Origin: Crotophaga sulcirostris
Lineage: Eukaryota > Chordata > Aves > Cuculiformes > Crotophagidae
Reading direction: 5' to 3'
NCBI GenBank assembly: GCA_013397455.1
Contig: VYZB01000215.1
Span: forward strand, 1,424,924 to 1,488,923
DNA: 64,000 nt
Positions 35,842 through 46,794 of the stretch are shown here, one piece after another. Within the stretch, counting starts at the first letter, position 1. Every line of letters begins with the position of its first letter. A program made the position numbers and the translations under genes. The notes beneath the pieces were generated by a model, which did not search any database, had not been told where the DNA came from, and saw only the letters and a list, made by a program, of their open reading frames with translations.

Positions 35842-37111
35842 TAAATCACAAACACATGTGTTTAGTGATAATATTTAGTATACGCAGAATTTTATATGGG
35901 CTTTGAATCACCTTTTCAGGTGATTTCCTTATCACCCCACCAACACAAACTACTGCTGGCAGAATGAATGTCTGTCTATAGTCTTCTAAGATTACTAAGG
36001 TAGTCCTCATGCAAACCGACCTTCCTTGATGATTCTAGCTTGTATGCTTATCTGTGAACGAGACTACCTGACACCCAGTCCATACTCCATTCTGCTGACT
36101 CTGCTGTGCAGTTACTATCACTCATAGATGCTTGAAACCTGGCTTTGAGAAGTCAACAGCATCTTACAGCAAACAGTTCTATGTTCAAATTATGTAATCA
36201 AGAGAAAAACCACTCCTTTTCACCACTATGCTGAAAAGTTCACAGAGTTTTTGACAAATATGCATACCCTCTCAAGACAGATCAGCACTTCTGACAGAAA
36301 TTACTGCATAAATAGCTGCGGTGAAAATGAACTTCAGTTTATCCTACAAGTTCACTGTGCAGGCAGGATTGTTTTCTGAGGTAAGCAATGTTTTGTAATT
36401 TTTTTTAACATGAAGCTATGGATTAGGTTCAATATTCTGGGGCATTTACAAAATGTCCAGTTTTATAGCTGTAAAGAGACCATGTGTAAGATACCGTCTT
36501 TCTCAGAATTACACACTTAAAACCTGAGTATTAACTCTCTTCAGATTTTACTGATCTGTATTCCATAATCAAGTAATTAATTGTACATTACAGCAATGTT
36601 CAGGGATCATGCTGGAAAATATATAGGAGCTTGCTGGTCATTGCCTGTGTCCTACTTTAAGGAAGTGCTGGAAGAGAAGCAGCTTTCTGTTACTGGTCCA
36701 AGCACAGCCTCCTCTCACCCTTCCTCACACTCTGTCTCTGTTGATTAGCCTCTTCTTCCACTTTAGAGAATTTATTGAAGTTGATGCCCCGGATCATAAC
36801 CAAACTCTGCTCTGTGGTTCACACTACCCTTCCCTTCATGAGATGCTTGTATTCCATCCACCTTCAGAGTTTGCTACTCAGGCACAACAGACTCCTGTGC
36901 TGCGTCAGTCAGAGCACACGTACCACTTCTGACCTTGCTGCTGGTCCTTGCCTGCTCTAATCAGCCAGCAGGAGACACCAGACACAGTTTGTGCTATGGT
37001 TGATGGATCACTTGCTGACTGGCATCCTCAGGTGTGAAAGCACCTATTTTTGATCCAGTGAGTGGTGCTGCTGAAGGAGAGATGGTTGCAACCTTTACAG
37101 GGTTCTTATCT

Positions 37112-37150
37112 CATATATAGATATATATGAATTATATATATATATATATC
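37112..37150. repeat. (AT)n-rich microsatellite
   Basis: About 39 bases of near-continuous alternating A and T with a few interruptions (GATATATATGAAT in the middle). It is probably length-variable between individuals. Confidence 0.85.
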
Positions 37151-38359
37151 TTATTCTTATATCTATGAATATGCTTAAAAGGCGTAATTTTTTTTTTGTC
37201 AGAACATTCAAGACTGGTTTTTATTGAAAGATAGACCAGATTTTTTCCTTTTTAATCACTATTTTTTATACTGGCATTTTAGTTGAATATGCAGGCAGAA
37301 ATATTGTGTTTTCTGAAATGTAAATTGTGAAGTTAATATAACTGACAGTCCTTGTAACTGGCCTGCCTGGGGACCTTAAAAGGACATGCCTTTTTGTCTT
37401 TTGACAGAAGCAGCCGTTTCCTGCAAAATGTTAAGCTGAATAATATTATTGTGATAAGAGCTAATGACTGGGTTTTTTTTCATTTGGAGATTATGCATTC
37501 ATGAGATTTTGATAGCGTACCAATAGTTGTTGCAGGTAAAAGATCATCATCCAATGTATGACATACACACTGATGATACACAGTTTCAATTTACAAAGCC
37601 ACAATCTCACTGCCTTGCATTTCGAGACCAGGCAGACGTGTACCAGCAGTGGAAGTAGGAACATTCAGATCTTCAAATCTAGATATTGTCTTGCCTTTTA
37701 TAGGACATCACAGGGATTGAGCTAAATATGGTAAAAGATGTCAGAATTCTCTATAAATAGCACTTTCTTTTCCCCTTATCAATGATTTTTCTACCAGATG
37801 GAAAAACAAGACTAGAATATAGCAAAATTTTAATGTTCAGAGCAGGAAGAAATGTAAGCCATATATGTTGTTAATAAATCAAGACGTCTGTTTTTGTCAG
37901 AGTGGACTATGATGTGTTTCTTTCATATAGTAGTATTGTTAAAACTCATCCAGAACATCATTTCCTTTTGGAAAAAAAGATATGTGTTAAGGCAAATAAT
38001 TCAGATAAAGTTGAATTTATAAAACTCAATAGAAGAGAAATCAGTATTATCTGTCTGCAGTAAGAAAGCATGAGCAAAGTGAAACCAAATTTGTGATAGA
38101 GAAAGATGATCATTAAGGGAGAAATTGCAGAATTGTTTCCTTTGTTTTGGATTCTGTGAGATCAAAGCTAATTTGTCAGTGCTTTATTGTATTGTCTGTG
38201 AAATAGAAATCAAAAGAAATTGGACAATAATGAGTTTTGTCCCTTTGAAAAGAGGTACTGACTTCAGATAATAACTGTAACACTATCTCTTGAAGAGAGT
38301 TTGCAGGTCAATATATCCAAAGCTATTATTGTCTCACCACGACTAATTACTGTTGCCTT

Positions 38360-38369
38360 CTGTCAATCA
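38360..38369 (-). promoter_or_regulatory. Candidate PBX-MEIS/PREP composite binding site
   Basis: The minus strand reads TGATTGACAG, which is the published consensus for PBX bound together with MEIS or PREP. It lies in an AT-rich stretch (about 38300-38460) with TAATTA and TAATTT homeodomain cores close by. An exact 10-base match is expected by chance about once per several hundred kb of double-stranded sequence, so it is suggestive only. Confidence 0.3.
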
Positions 38370-41060
38370 GGACTCACTAAAACGTAATTTGAACTAATCT
38401 AATTTATGTGAATCATTTATGTTTGTCATTTCACAGGTTACTATGAAATAAAATGTTCGGAATATGAGAAGACAAGTCACACAGTAATGATGTAGTTTCA
38501 TGATAAACCTGTCTTAGGCAAGGTTCCCACACTGTCACACTTTGCTCTGCCTTCGTGATGAGCCAGCTGTCATCCAGAACAGTTACATTATGGCTGGTGC
38601 TAAGCTAAATGCAAAGCCCAAGTTAATATATTTACTTTTGAAGAAGGCTTAGCCTGGGCTCACAGCAGGCAGACCTAACTCACTTACTAGATGTCAGATA
38701 CATTTACTTATAGCTGAGTAACTTGTGGTATGGATGGAGTGAAGAATTATCTGTATTCATAATAGTGTATAAGCCCCATGTTAATAAACTGTCAAAATGG
38801 CAAGGAGTGTATGCAATGTTTCACCATTTTCTATGAATGACTGAAATTTTCCAGCAGATTTTTGTCTTGCTTTGAAATAAATCTTGTATATCTTGAAATT
38901 TTAAATTATATAATTGCTTTTTAATAATTTGCTTTAAAAGTGTCCATTTCTCAAGAGACACAAGGGATTTGTTTTGTTTTCCTCTTCATCAGCTTTAAAT
39001 ATTTTTAGAAACCATGCAGTTCTATGCCAAAAATTGTCAGAAAGTTTGTCATTTCCAGTAGAGTTTGATCAAAGAAAATGCTCTGGTGTTCCTAATTAAG
39101 AAACTGAGAACACTGGGACGTGTGTGAAATTCCACTCCTCTCCTGCTGTTAAGTTCAGAAATTAGGTAGATCCATCCATAGTTTTCATTCTTTACAGCTT
39201 ATCTTTTCAAAGAATGGAATCACTTTTTTGTCTCTTTTTTTTTTTCCCCTAAGATCACAGCTGTGACAAAAAGCTACGGCTTATTTTGAGAAGCAAACAT
39301 GGAAAATATGATACTTTTATTTACTTTGTTCTTTGGCTTGAATTTACAATATCCTAAACGCAACTATAAAACTCTGATCTGGAAAGCACCCTAATTGCTA
39401 CGGTCTAGATCAAGCTGAAAGGATGAACCCTCCTTCCTTCCTTTTGCTGCAACTGTAACAATCTAAAGAAATGAATCATAAGATTCATAAAGAGAAAACC
39501 GTGAAAGAGAAAAATGTGGGAATAAAGGAGAGGCTGACTACACACCATAGAGAGGGGTGGAGGTCTTTAGTGTCTGTTCATCGTTCTAGGATTATATATG
39601 CATTTTTCATTAAATTGGTATCAATGGGAAAAAAAAAGAAAATAAATAGGATACCCTCTTTCCTTACTCAAGACCTACTGTTTAACTTATGCTCACATCA
39701 CCAGGATTCACCATATTCATGGCAGGAATATAACTTAATCCTTCAGGCTTCCATCAGAAACATCTAGTTTCTTGGGTATATATGCTTGTCCTTAAGTCAC
39801 TTTTCTACCAGATCTGTTTCGAAAAGAAGGGCCACAAGCAAACATACCTGCTGCTTTAAGTGGTCAGCCCTCTCATTGTTTGCTAATTCTGCTCAGAGCA
39901 TATGCATTTTGGGATCTTTAGAGGAACAAGGCAGAACATGAAACAAAACTGAAATAACACTAACATGAGATGGAGCCTAGATGCATGTGCTGAGGCAGCT
40001 CTTGGAGTAAGAGTATTACCTGCAGAATCCTTCAGGCCTGAAGGGAGCCAAGAGGGGCAATGTGCTTAGGAATTTAATCCTTCAGGGTTAAAGTGTGACT
40101 AAATCAGGATTTAAAATTTGCCTAAGAGTTTTTTTGTGACATCTTTATAGGATCAAGTCTATATATACATATATAGAACCAACCTTCCTCACTAAGCTCG
40201 TCCCATGTGTTCCATTTGATTTCACTAAGAGAAAGATAAATCCTAAGTAGAACTCAACTGTGGTGTCTTTTAAATGTAAAGGCAAGCCACCCTTGCCACA
40301 TAGACATGATGTTAGATATTTGTCTGAACAATCTTGCTAACCACAAATGGAAGGTAAAAATTTTGTTGATTTGCAACTGTTAGCACTGGTTACTACAAAT
40401 CTTCATGCTTGGATCTCTTCATAACTTCAAAAATGAAAATTGTCTTCTTACCTTTTTCTGTGTCTTAATTTAAATGTATATAAAACAAGCATGGTCTACT
40501 TTGAATATTGGTACAGATATTATGTAAACCAGCTGATTAAGAGTCTGTACAGATTATCTTTTAATATTAAAAGTCTACCTTAGCTATTTTTCATGTTTAT
40601 GTTGATGCTTCTCCTTCGTTACTTCTTTTTGCAGACGCATCAATCAGTCTTAAAAAAGAGAAGGTGGGCTGACAAAAGCATCTACTATAAATCAGATTCA
40701 TTGTGCAAGTGTCACATATTTCTCTATATATAAGGTAATATTTCTTGGTTCTGTCATCATTTCTGTTAGATTTTTGTTTTTCTTGTGGCTTCACTATTTT
40801 CCAACAAACATAAATAGAAATAAAAACAATTAGGGAAGGTTAACAACCCCAGTACCAAAAATTACTCTCTCGTGCATTAGCAGTTAATGAAATTCCTTGC
40901 ATAAATTTCTAACAAGAGATTAATGAGGTAATAATGAAACAATCATTTTAATAGACTGTTTCACCACTTATGCAATTACAGAATTGTCAGTTTGATTTGA
41001 CTGAACTACTGAGAGCACAAAAAAGATATTTTGGCTGATTTTAAAATCAGAGATTTTACT

Positions 41061-41110
41061 GAATGGTTTGGGTTGGAAGGGACCTTAAAGATCATCTAGA
41101 TCCAACTCCC
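41061..41110 (-). mobile_element. CR1 3' tail fragment
   Basis: The plus strand reads GAATGGTTTGGGTTGGAAGG, then GACCTTAAAGATCATCTAG and TCCAACTCCC. This is the reverse complement of the terminal CR1 block. Only about 50 bases remain and the 8-base microsatellite is almost gone. Confidence 0.85.
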
Positions 41111-44100
41111 AAAATTAAAGATTTTCCTATCATATTTTAGGTTGAAATATTCTTTAGATATTCTTGAAATTAAGAATGTATATCAGAAATATATTGCACT
41201 CTTACATGTTGTACGTTGACATGTCTTATGGGTGGTGTTACAACAAATACTACAGCAATACTGTGTGTCTCAAGTTTCTATGAAACACTCATCTTAGACT
41301 CTAGAGAACACTGAAGCTCCACAGTGATCACCGTAAATAGTATCTGAGTTTTTGAAACGAACTATATGGAATTGCAGACTTCGAAATCCACGCAACATAT
41401 CCAAGAGAACATGTCTGCATTGGTGCTTCATAGAGGTGCAACTCATGATGTAATGAAATATGTTACAGCTGCCTGTATACATTCTGGTTTCTTTCCAAAG
41501 TCAGTCCCTGGCCAGATATGTACCCACAGAAGAGGTCTGTGGAACTTCATACAAAATATGTATCCCATGCAGCATTGATTCAATTCATTGGTCTGGCAAA
41601 GATGCAATAGTACTTTCAACACCAAACATTTTTCATTGCAAATTTTACCACCAAGGATGTCCATGGTGCAGAATCCAGATGGCCTATTTTCATGCTTAAG
41701 AAGCCTCCCCCCAAGATGCCAATATACAAGGTTAATTTACACTCAGAAGCATGTATAACAAAAAGCAATGGACCTGAGCTGCTCAAAGCACAAAGCACAG
41801 CATTTATTGCAATTTTCATTCAGAAAATTTTTATTCATTTAGTGGCCACATTGATCTCTAACTTATTCCTATTAAAGTCAGCGTCATTTTCTACAAGGTG
41901 TGATACCTGGGTTCAGTTCCTTTCTGACTGACTCTATAACAACCTCCTAATTATCACATCAATCTCTAGCACCTGAAAAAAAGTGGCAGCAGTGGATTTC
42001 TGCATTTAAATTATATGGTCATTGTAAAAAAAAGCAATCACCTTTCCATACAAAGTATGGGCTGTGAATCTCATTCTCTTCACTGTAGGTATAGGGACTG
42101 TGATTGGCTCATAAAGCATTGTAGAATCCAGTTTTTAGTCATGCATATCTGAGCTACTCACTACTTCCTTTTCTTACTTTTGTGACTGAATATCATAGTA
42201 AGGGATAATTCCCACTGTGCTGAGCACTCTAACAAAGAGTTAAAACTGCTTTCCATTTTGTCAAGCTAATGCCCAGTGCTTGGCTTGCAGAAAACTGACC
42301 ATGAAATAAGAACATACACAACAACATCTCTTGGCTTTCTATCCTCAAGACCATGGTAACTTTACAAAAGCATCTATTTTTTCAGTTTGAGAACGCCAGA
42401 AGTGAACTAGTGTGCCACTGTGCTAAGTGTGGTAGAAATCTAGGAAACAAATATGTCTTCTATCTCAGAGAGTTTGTAATCCAAGGATCAGAGAAGAGGG
42501 AGTGTATGCTGGCAGGTGGAATTTATCAGACACAAGCATCTTCTTACACCATCAGTTAAAACAATGAGCACCACTGCTGGGGTAGTAGTTTTGCTGTTGA
42601 ACTTGATTAGAAATATGGACATAATTACATGAAATCTTAACTAACAGATTTTGCCTTTGATTAACTCTCAGACAAATACCCATCCAGACTAGTTCCAACA
42701 GAACTGGTGGGCTGAGCAGACACTTAACCATAACAACAGAAAGAAAAAGACAAAAATCTAAAATCTCCAGAGAACTTTCAATAAATCTGTATCTCAATAA
42801 AGCAAATATTTTCTTTTTGTTATCAGCAATTATTATACAACAAATTCAAGAGAAGAAAGAAGCAATAAGTAATTGGTAAAGTAATAATCAGAAGCAAAGC
42901 TTTATGACCTTCTTCACCTTTCAAATATTTCATTCTTGTCAGTTACTGAGTACATTGGGTTTAAGGATGTGCTTCCCACACTCCAAATACTATAGTCAGT
43001 TTTGTAATAATACATTTGACTTAGATTCACTGAGGAGGGAACTGAATATATTGTTCTGTGATACTATTATGCAGATGCACACAGTAAAAATTCGAAGGAC
43101 TGTTAATGCTGGCTTTTAAAAAGTCTGGTTTGATTTATCATTATGTAATTAATACAGAAAAAGTAGAAATTAAAAACACACACACAGGGATCAAAAAAAC
43201 TTGCAGAAACAGGATTCATTACGAGATAGGAGAACAGAAAATGTGTCACTTCAAAGGAGAATTAAGAGAAGCTTACAGAGATTTGGTTCAAGAAAACAGG
43301 TGAAAATGGATCATCTATTTATGCCTAAGACTTTGTAGGTAAACTTTAAAGCTTCCAAGTATATGCTAACTTATACACATCATACATATACGTATAGTAG
43401 GTAAACTTTAAAGCTTCCAAGTATATGCTAACTTATACACATCATACATATACGTATAAAGCACAAAAAACAGATGCCATATCACATTTTGACACATATT
43501 CAGTTATTATATATCAACAATGTAGAATACGAATGACAGTTCCCAGGAAATGTTCCTTCAGTTGCATTGAAAATGCAATGTGAACTCGGGCACATCCTTC
43601 ACTTAAAATGACAGCATTTTCCTATTTCTAACATGACATTCTTCACAGGAGTGTTCTGTATGAGAATTTAGATAATGTTTCTACAACTTTCTAGCATTCT
43701 TTAATGAAAAATAAGGCACTAAAAAAACAGTTATCAGTAAACTCAGTAAGAGAAATCACCTCTGGCATGAAAAAATTTACTGGAAGTACATTTTATTTTA
43801 AACATTCACTCAAGTGTGGTTTTGAGTTCGTTCTTTGTATCACGTGTATTTTATTATGCTGTATTTTAAGACAATGCTGTTTGGAAGCTGTGGGAGATAT
43901 GGAACATGTAGGCCACCGCATTAGCATGTTTTTCTTGTTTTCTTTTCCTGGAAGACATTGGAAAGACCTTTTGGTAAGTAAATAATCTATGAATTATTGT
44001 ACGTAGGAGAAAGAGACTTCTTCAAAGATTTTCTGAGTAAAGTTCTCTTTTTTTATTCATCATTTCTAGCTTATAAAAATAATTCACAATTTCAATTCAT

Positions 44101-45095
44101 GTCTTTAATATGAAGACATAAAAAACCCAAAATAATCCAAATCACCCCACTTTCTTCCTTCTGAAAATATCAGACACGTTGCCATGCGTTTCATTATCAC
44201 TGCACAAGAGCATCACAATCTTTCCGAATAAATCCATGGTATCTACAGAATAAAACATTAATAAGAACAGAAGAATTGGGGTTTTTGTTGTTTTATGAAA
44301 GTTCTCCCATCTGCTGCAGCATGCAGACATGGATTCGATTTTGTTACATCAAAAGCTCTACAGTTCTTTGAAAAATTACACTATATTTGAGACTAAGAAA
44401 AATGAGTACTTTAAACCCAGTAAAAGTACCAGAAAAATGGTACATCACATAGTCAGTAATCTCTGCTTGTCACCAAGATCTCACCAGTGAACTAACAACT
44501 TGTGTAAGATAGCATGAAATCTGATTTGCAGTAATCAGCCAAAAGTAAAAGGAGCATGAAATAAAATATCTGTAGTAATTTCTTAGTTAAGTTTAGGGTA
44601 TATATTTACCAACAACACAACAAAACCAACTCGGAAGATCTGTTTAGAGGTTCAGCCAATAAACTTGTGATGATTCCTACTCATTTGAATCGATTTCATT
44701 TTCTGCATAATACGTTAAAATCTATTTCTGGAGTGTTCAGGTGGCCTATCTGGTTCTAGACTGGCTAGTTCAGACTTTATGGAAATTTTTATAGAAACAT
44801 GACAGGTACTAATGGGACTCTTTTCATACTTTTCCCTTTTTCTCACTTGCGCTTATGATAGACTTATATGAAGCAGAACAAGAAATTTTCACAGTTACAG
44901 GCTGAAAGAGTCCATTTAACACAAGGGCTGATATATTTTAGGAGATTTTCCGACCAAATTATTTACTAGTCATGCAGGTCAATAGGAAATTTAGTTATCT
45001 GAGAAATATTTGCATAAATTCATTGAAAATCAACACTAAAAAGTCTAGATATTTGACATGAGAATCTAAGTGTTCCTTTGCTATTAAATGAAAAT
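41111..45095. other. Unique AT-rich sequence, no gene seen
   Basis: No gene or transposon recognised in about 4 kb. Overlapping short frames on both strands around 41.3-41.9 kb are mutual shadows without family signal. The 62-bp duplication at 43.3 kb is listed separately. Confidence 0.5.
43335..43458. repeat. Exact 62-bp tandem duplication
   Basis: Bases 43335-43396 and 43397-43458 are identical as far as I can compare them. Each unit begins GTAGGTAAACTTTAAAGC and ends CATATACGTATA. With no divergence between copies, the duplication is recent, a local assembly artefact, or recently homogenised. Confidence 0.95.
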
Positions 45096-45164
45096 TGGTT
45101 GGAACCAGATTATCTTTAAGGTCCCCTCCAAGCTAAGCCATTCTACAACTCTATGATTCTATAA
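45096..45164 (+). mobile_element. CR1 3' tail fragment
   Basis: The text GGTTGGAACCAGATTATCTT, then TAAGGTCCCCTCCAAG, then ATTCTACAACTCTATGATTC has the layout of a diverged CR1 3' end with an ATTCTATG-type tail. There is no coding sequence. Confidence 0.75.
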
Positions 45165-46487
45165 ATGTCTCAGGATATAATTTCTAGAAGTTAGATTGTC
45201 CAGACAAGCAAATGAATTAGGAAAACACATATAAATTGTTACTTTTAAAATACACTGAATTCAATGCACCCATCATTTCTCTTTAAGGATAAATGATCTA
45301 GCATAAACAAATTTGTGTTAATTTTTTGTGCTTATTTGTACTAAAATATTGCTGATACTGCAGCAATAAGTATTAAAAGTTAACCTAAAAGGAATCACCT
45401 TCCAAAACCAATCATTTTAGTTTTGTTTTGTGTTAAGACTTTCTGAATATTCCTGAAGACGCATCTACCTAACCCACAGCCATATGCTGGAGATCAGCTT
45501 CAGGATCAAATGGTATGAAAAATGGAAAAATGCCAAAGGAAAATCTGGATGGACACAGTTAACATTTAAAATTACAAAAGCGTAGGCTTTCCAGATTCTC
45601 CTGCTCATGAGCTTCATCTGAGGCAGAAGTATATACTACCACTTCAGCAGCAAGAGCTCTCTCCTGTGTTACGTTGGCATAATTTATCAAAAGAGTATTT
45701 CATTTGAATAATAGGTGTGTGTCACTTGCCAACTGCCAAGTACAGAAAACAGTTACGGTACTGAAAACCACCAAAGTTCAGTCACCTTTCTCTTTCTCGC
45801 TTGTCACCACTACTAAGCAAAAAGAATGCCATTAAGAAACCAAGAGGTTTTATAAAGATTGAGGAAGTGAATAGTCTACAGGTTAGCCTTAGAGAGCAAT
45901 TTCAATACCTGTGTCTGCCTAATTCTACTTAAAACAAAAGATCCCAGTCTTCTTGCAGCTCGAGGAAGCTTAGTTTAAGAAAAAGAAGGGTAATGTTTTC
46001 TTTGCCTAGATTTTTTTATCACCTTGAAAATTTCACATAGTAAGGAGAAGTAAACAACTAGTTAGACAGGAGTGACCAAATATGACACTTGGAGTATTTT
46101 TTCAATTTGATTTCTATCAAAACTGGATTTAAATCAAGCTTTTCCAAGCTTATTCCACGATTGATATTTAAAACTCAAATCCCATGCCTGACAACACTGA
46201 AATGTTACAGCAGTTCTCTTGTCTCATAAGACTGAGAAAAGTGAAAATTTTTATCAGTAACTGTTATGTGTAATTCCCCCATAATCTGCACCCAGGAGGG
46301 AAGGGCCAGCTCAGATTTCAGGTGCCAGGGTAGAAAGCCTTGCACAACAACTTTAGGCTTCTTGTGGCAGAGAAGAGGGTCAGGCTTGGATCCAAGACAA
46401 GACACTGAAGCTCCTGAATCTGGTGGGTTTGTGCAGCTTATTGTCCCAGAGCTGCAGGTCACCAGAGCATGAAGCTCCCCGATGTCT
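45165..46487. other. Unique sequence, no gene seen
   Basis: Nothing recognised. A GC-richer patch at about 46270-46480 has complementary open frames on both strands (68 and 95 codons). That is a base-composition effect rather than evidence of a gene. Confidence 0.45.
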
Positions 46488-46600
46488 CTCATTATTACAG
46501 GCAGAGAAACTGTGAATGGAATGAAGCAACTTACTCCAAGGCCACAGAAGAGTTTAGAGCCAAAACATAAATGCAGTCATCTCTCTGAGGCCTGTGGTGG
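46488..46600 (-). repeat. Probable MIR-like SINE relic
   Basis: On the plus strand, TTATTACAGGCAGAGAAACTG is followed by AAGCAACTTACTCCAAGGCC and ACAGAAGAG...AGAGCC. This is the spacing and text expected of the reverse complement of the MIR 3' half (…ACAGATGAGGAAACTG…AAGTAACTTGCCCAAGGTCACAC…). MIR-family SINEs were active in early amniotes, so only relics are expected in birds. The match is by eye over about 80 bases. Confidence 0.4.
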
Positions 46601-46687
46601 TAGTGACTGAACTATGGAAACTGCCATGCTAGTACAAGCTGTTCCATGTCTGGTGTTTAGCAGATTTGTGCTTTTCTAAATAATTGT

Positions 46688-46794
46688 CTCACCAGGCACA
46701 GAGGTGAAACTGAGTGGCCTGTAGTTCCCTAGGTCTTCCGTTTTTCCATTTTTAAAAATGGGAGTTGTGTTTCCCCTTTTCCAGTTAGTGGGAA
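46688..46794 (-). mobile_element. Internal CR1 reverse-transcriptase fragment
   Basis: The minus strand stays open for about 38 codons. It reads TNWKRGNTTPIFKNGK and then DLGNYRPLSFTSVPGE, which is the CR1 reverse-transcriptase N-terminal block ([30 protein letters not shown] pattern). I see no CR1 3' end or other ORF2 part next to it on either side. The remnant is therefore truncated at both ends or its flanks have decayed beyond recognition. Confidence 0.85.

Larger units (their letters stand above)
35842..41060. other. Unique sequence; AT-rich with one GC-richer block, no gene seen
   Basis: No gene recognised. A GC-richer block at about 36620-37090 carries short frames on the plus strand (36741-36932, 36775-36960) without family signal. 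AT-rich runs around 38300-38460 hold several homeodomain-like cores and one PBX/MEIS-type site (listed). The dinucleotide repeat at 37.1 kb is listed separately. Confidence 0.5.

Noticed and set aside
46266..46492. Open frames on both strands over the same GC-richer patch
   Set aside because: Complementary open frames of 68 and 95 codons are a base-composition effect, with no domain signal in either.
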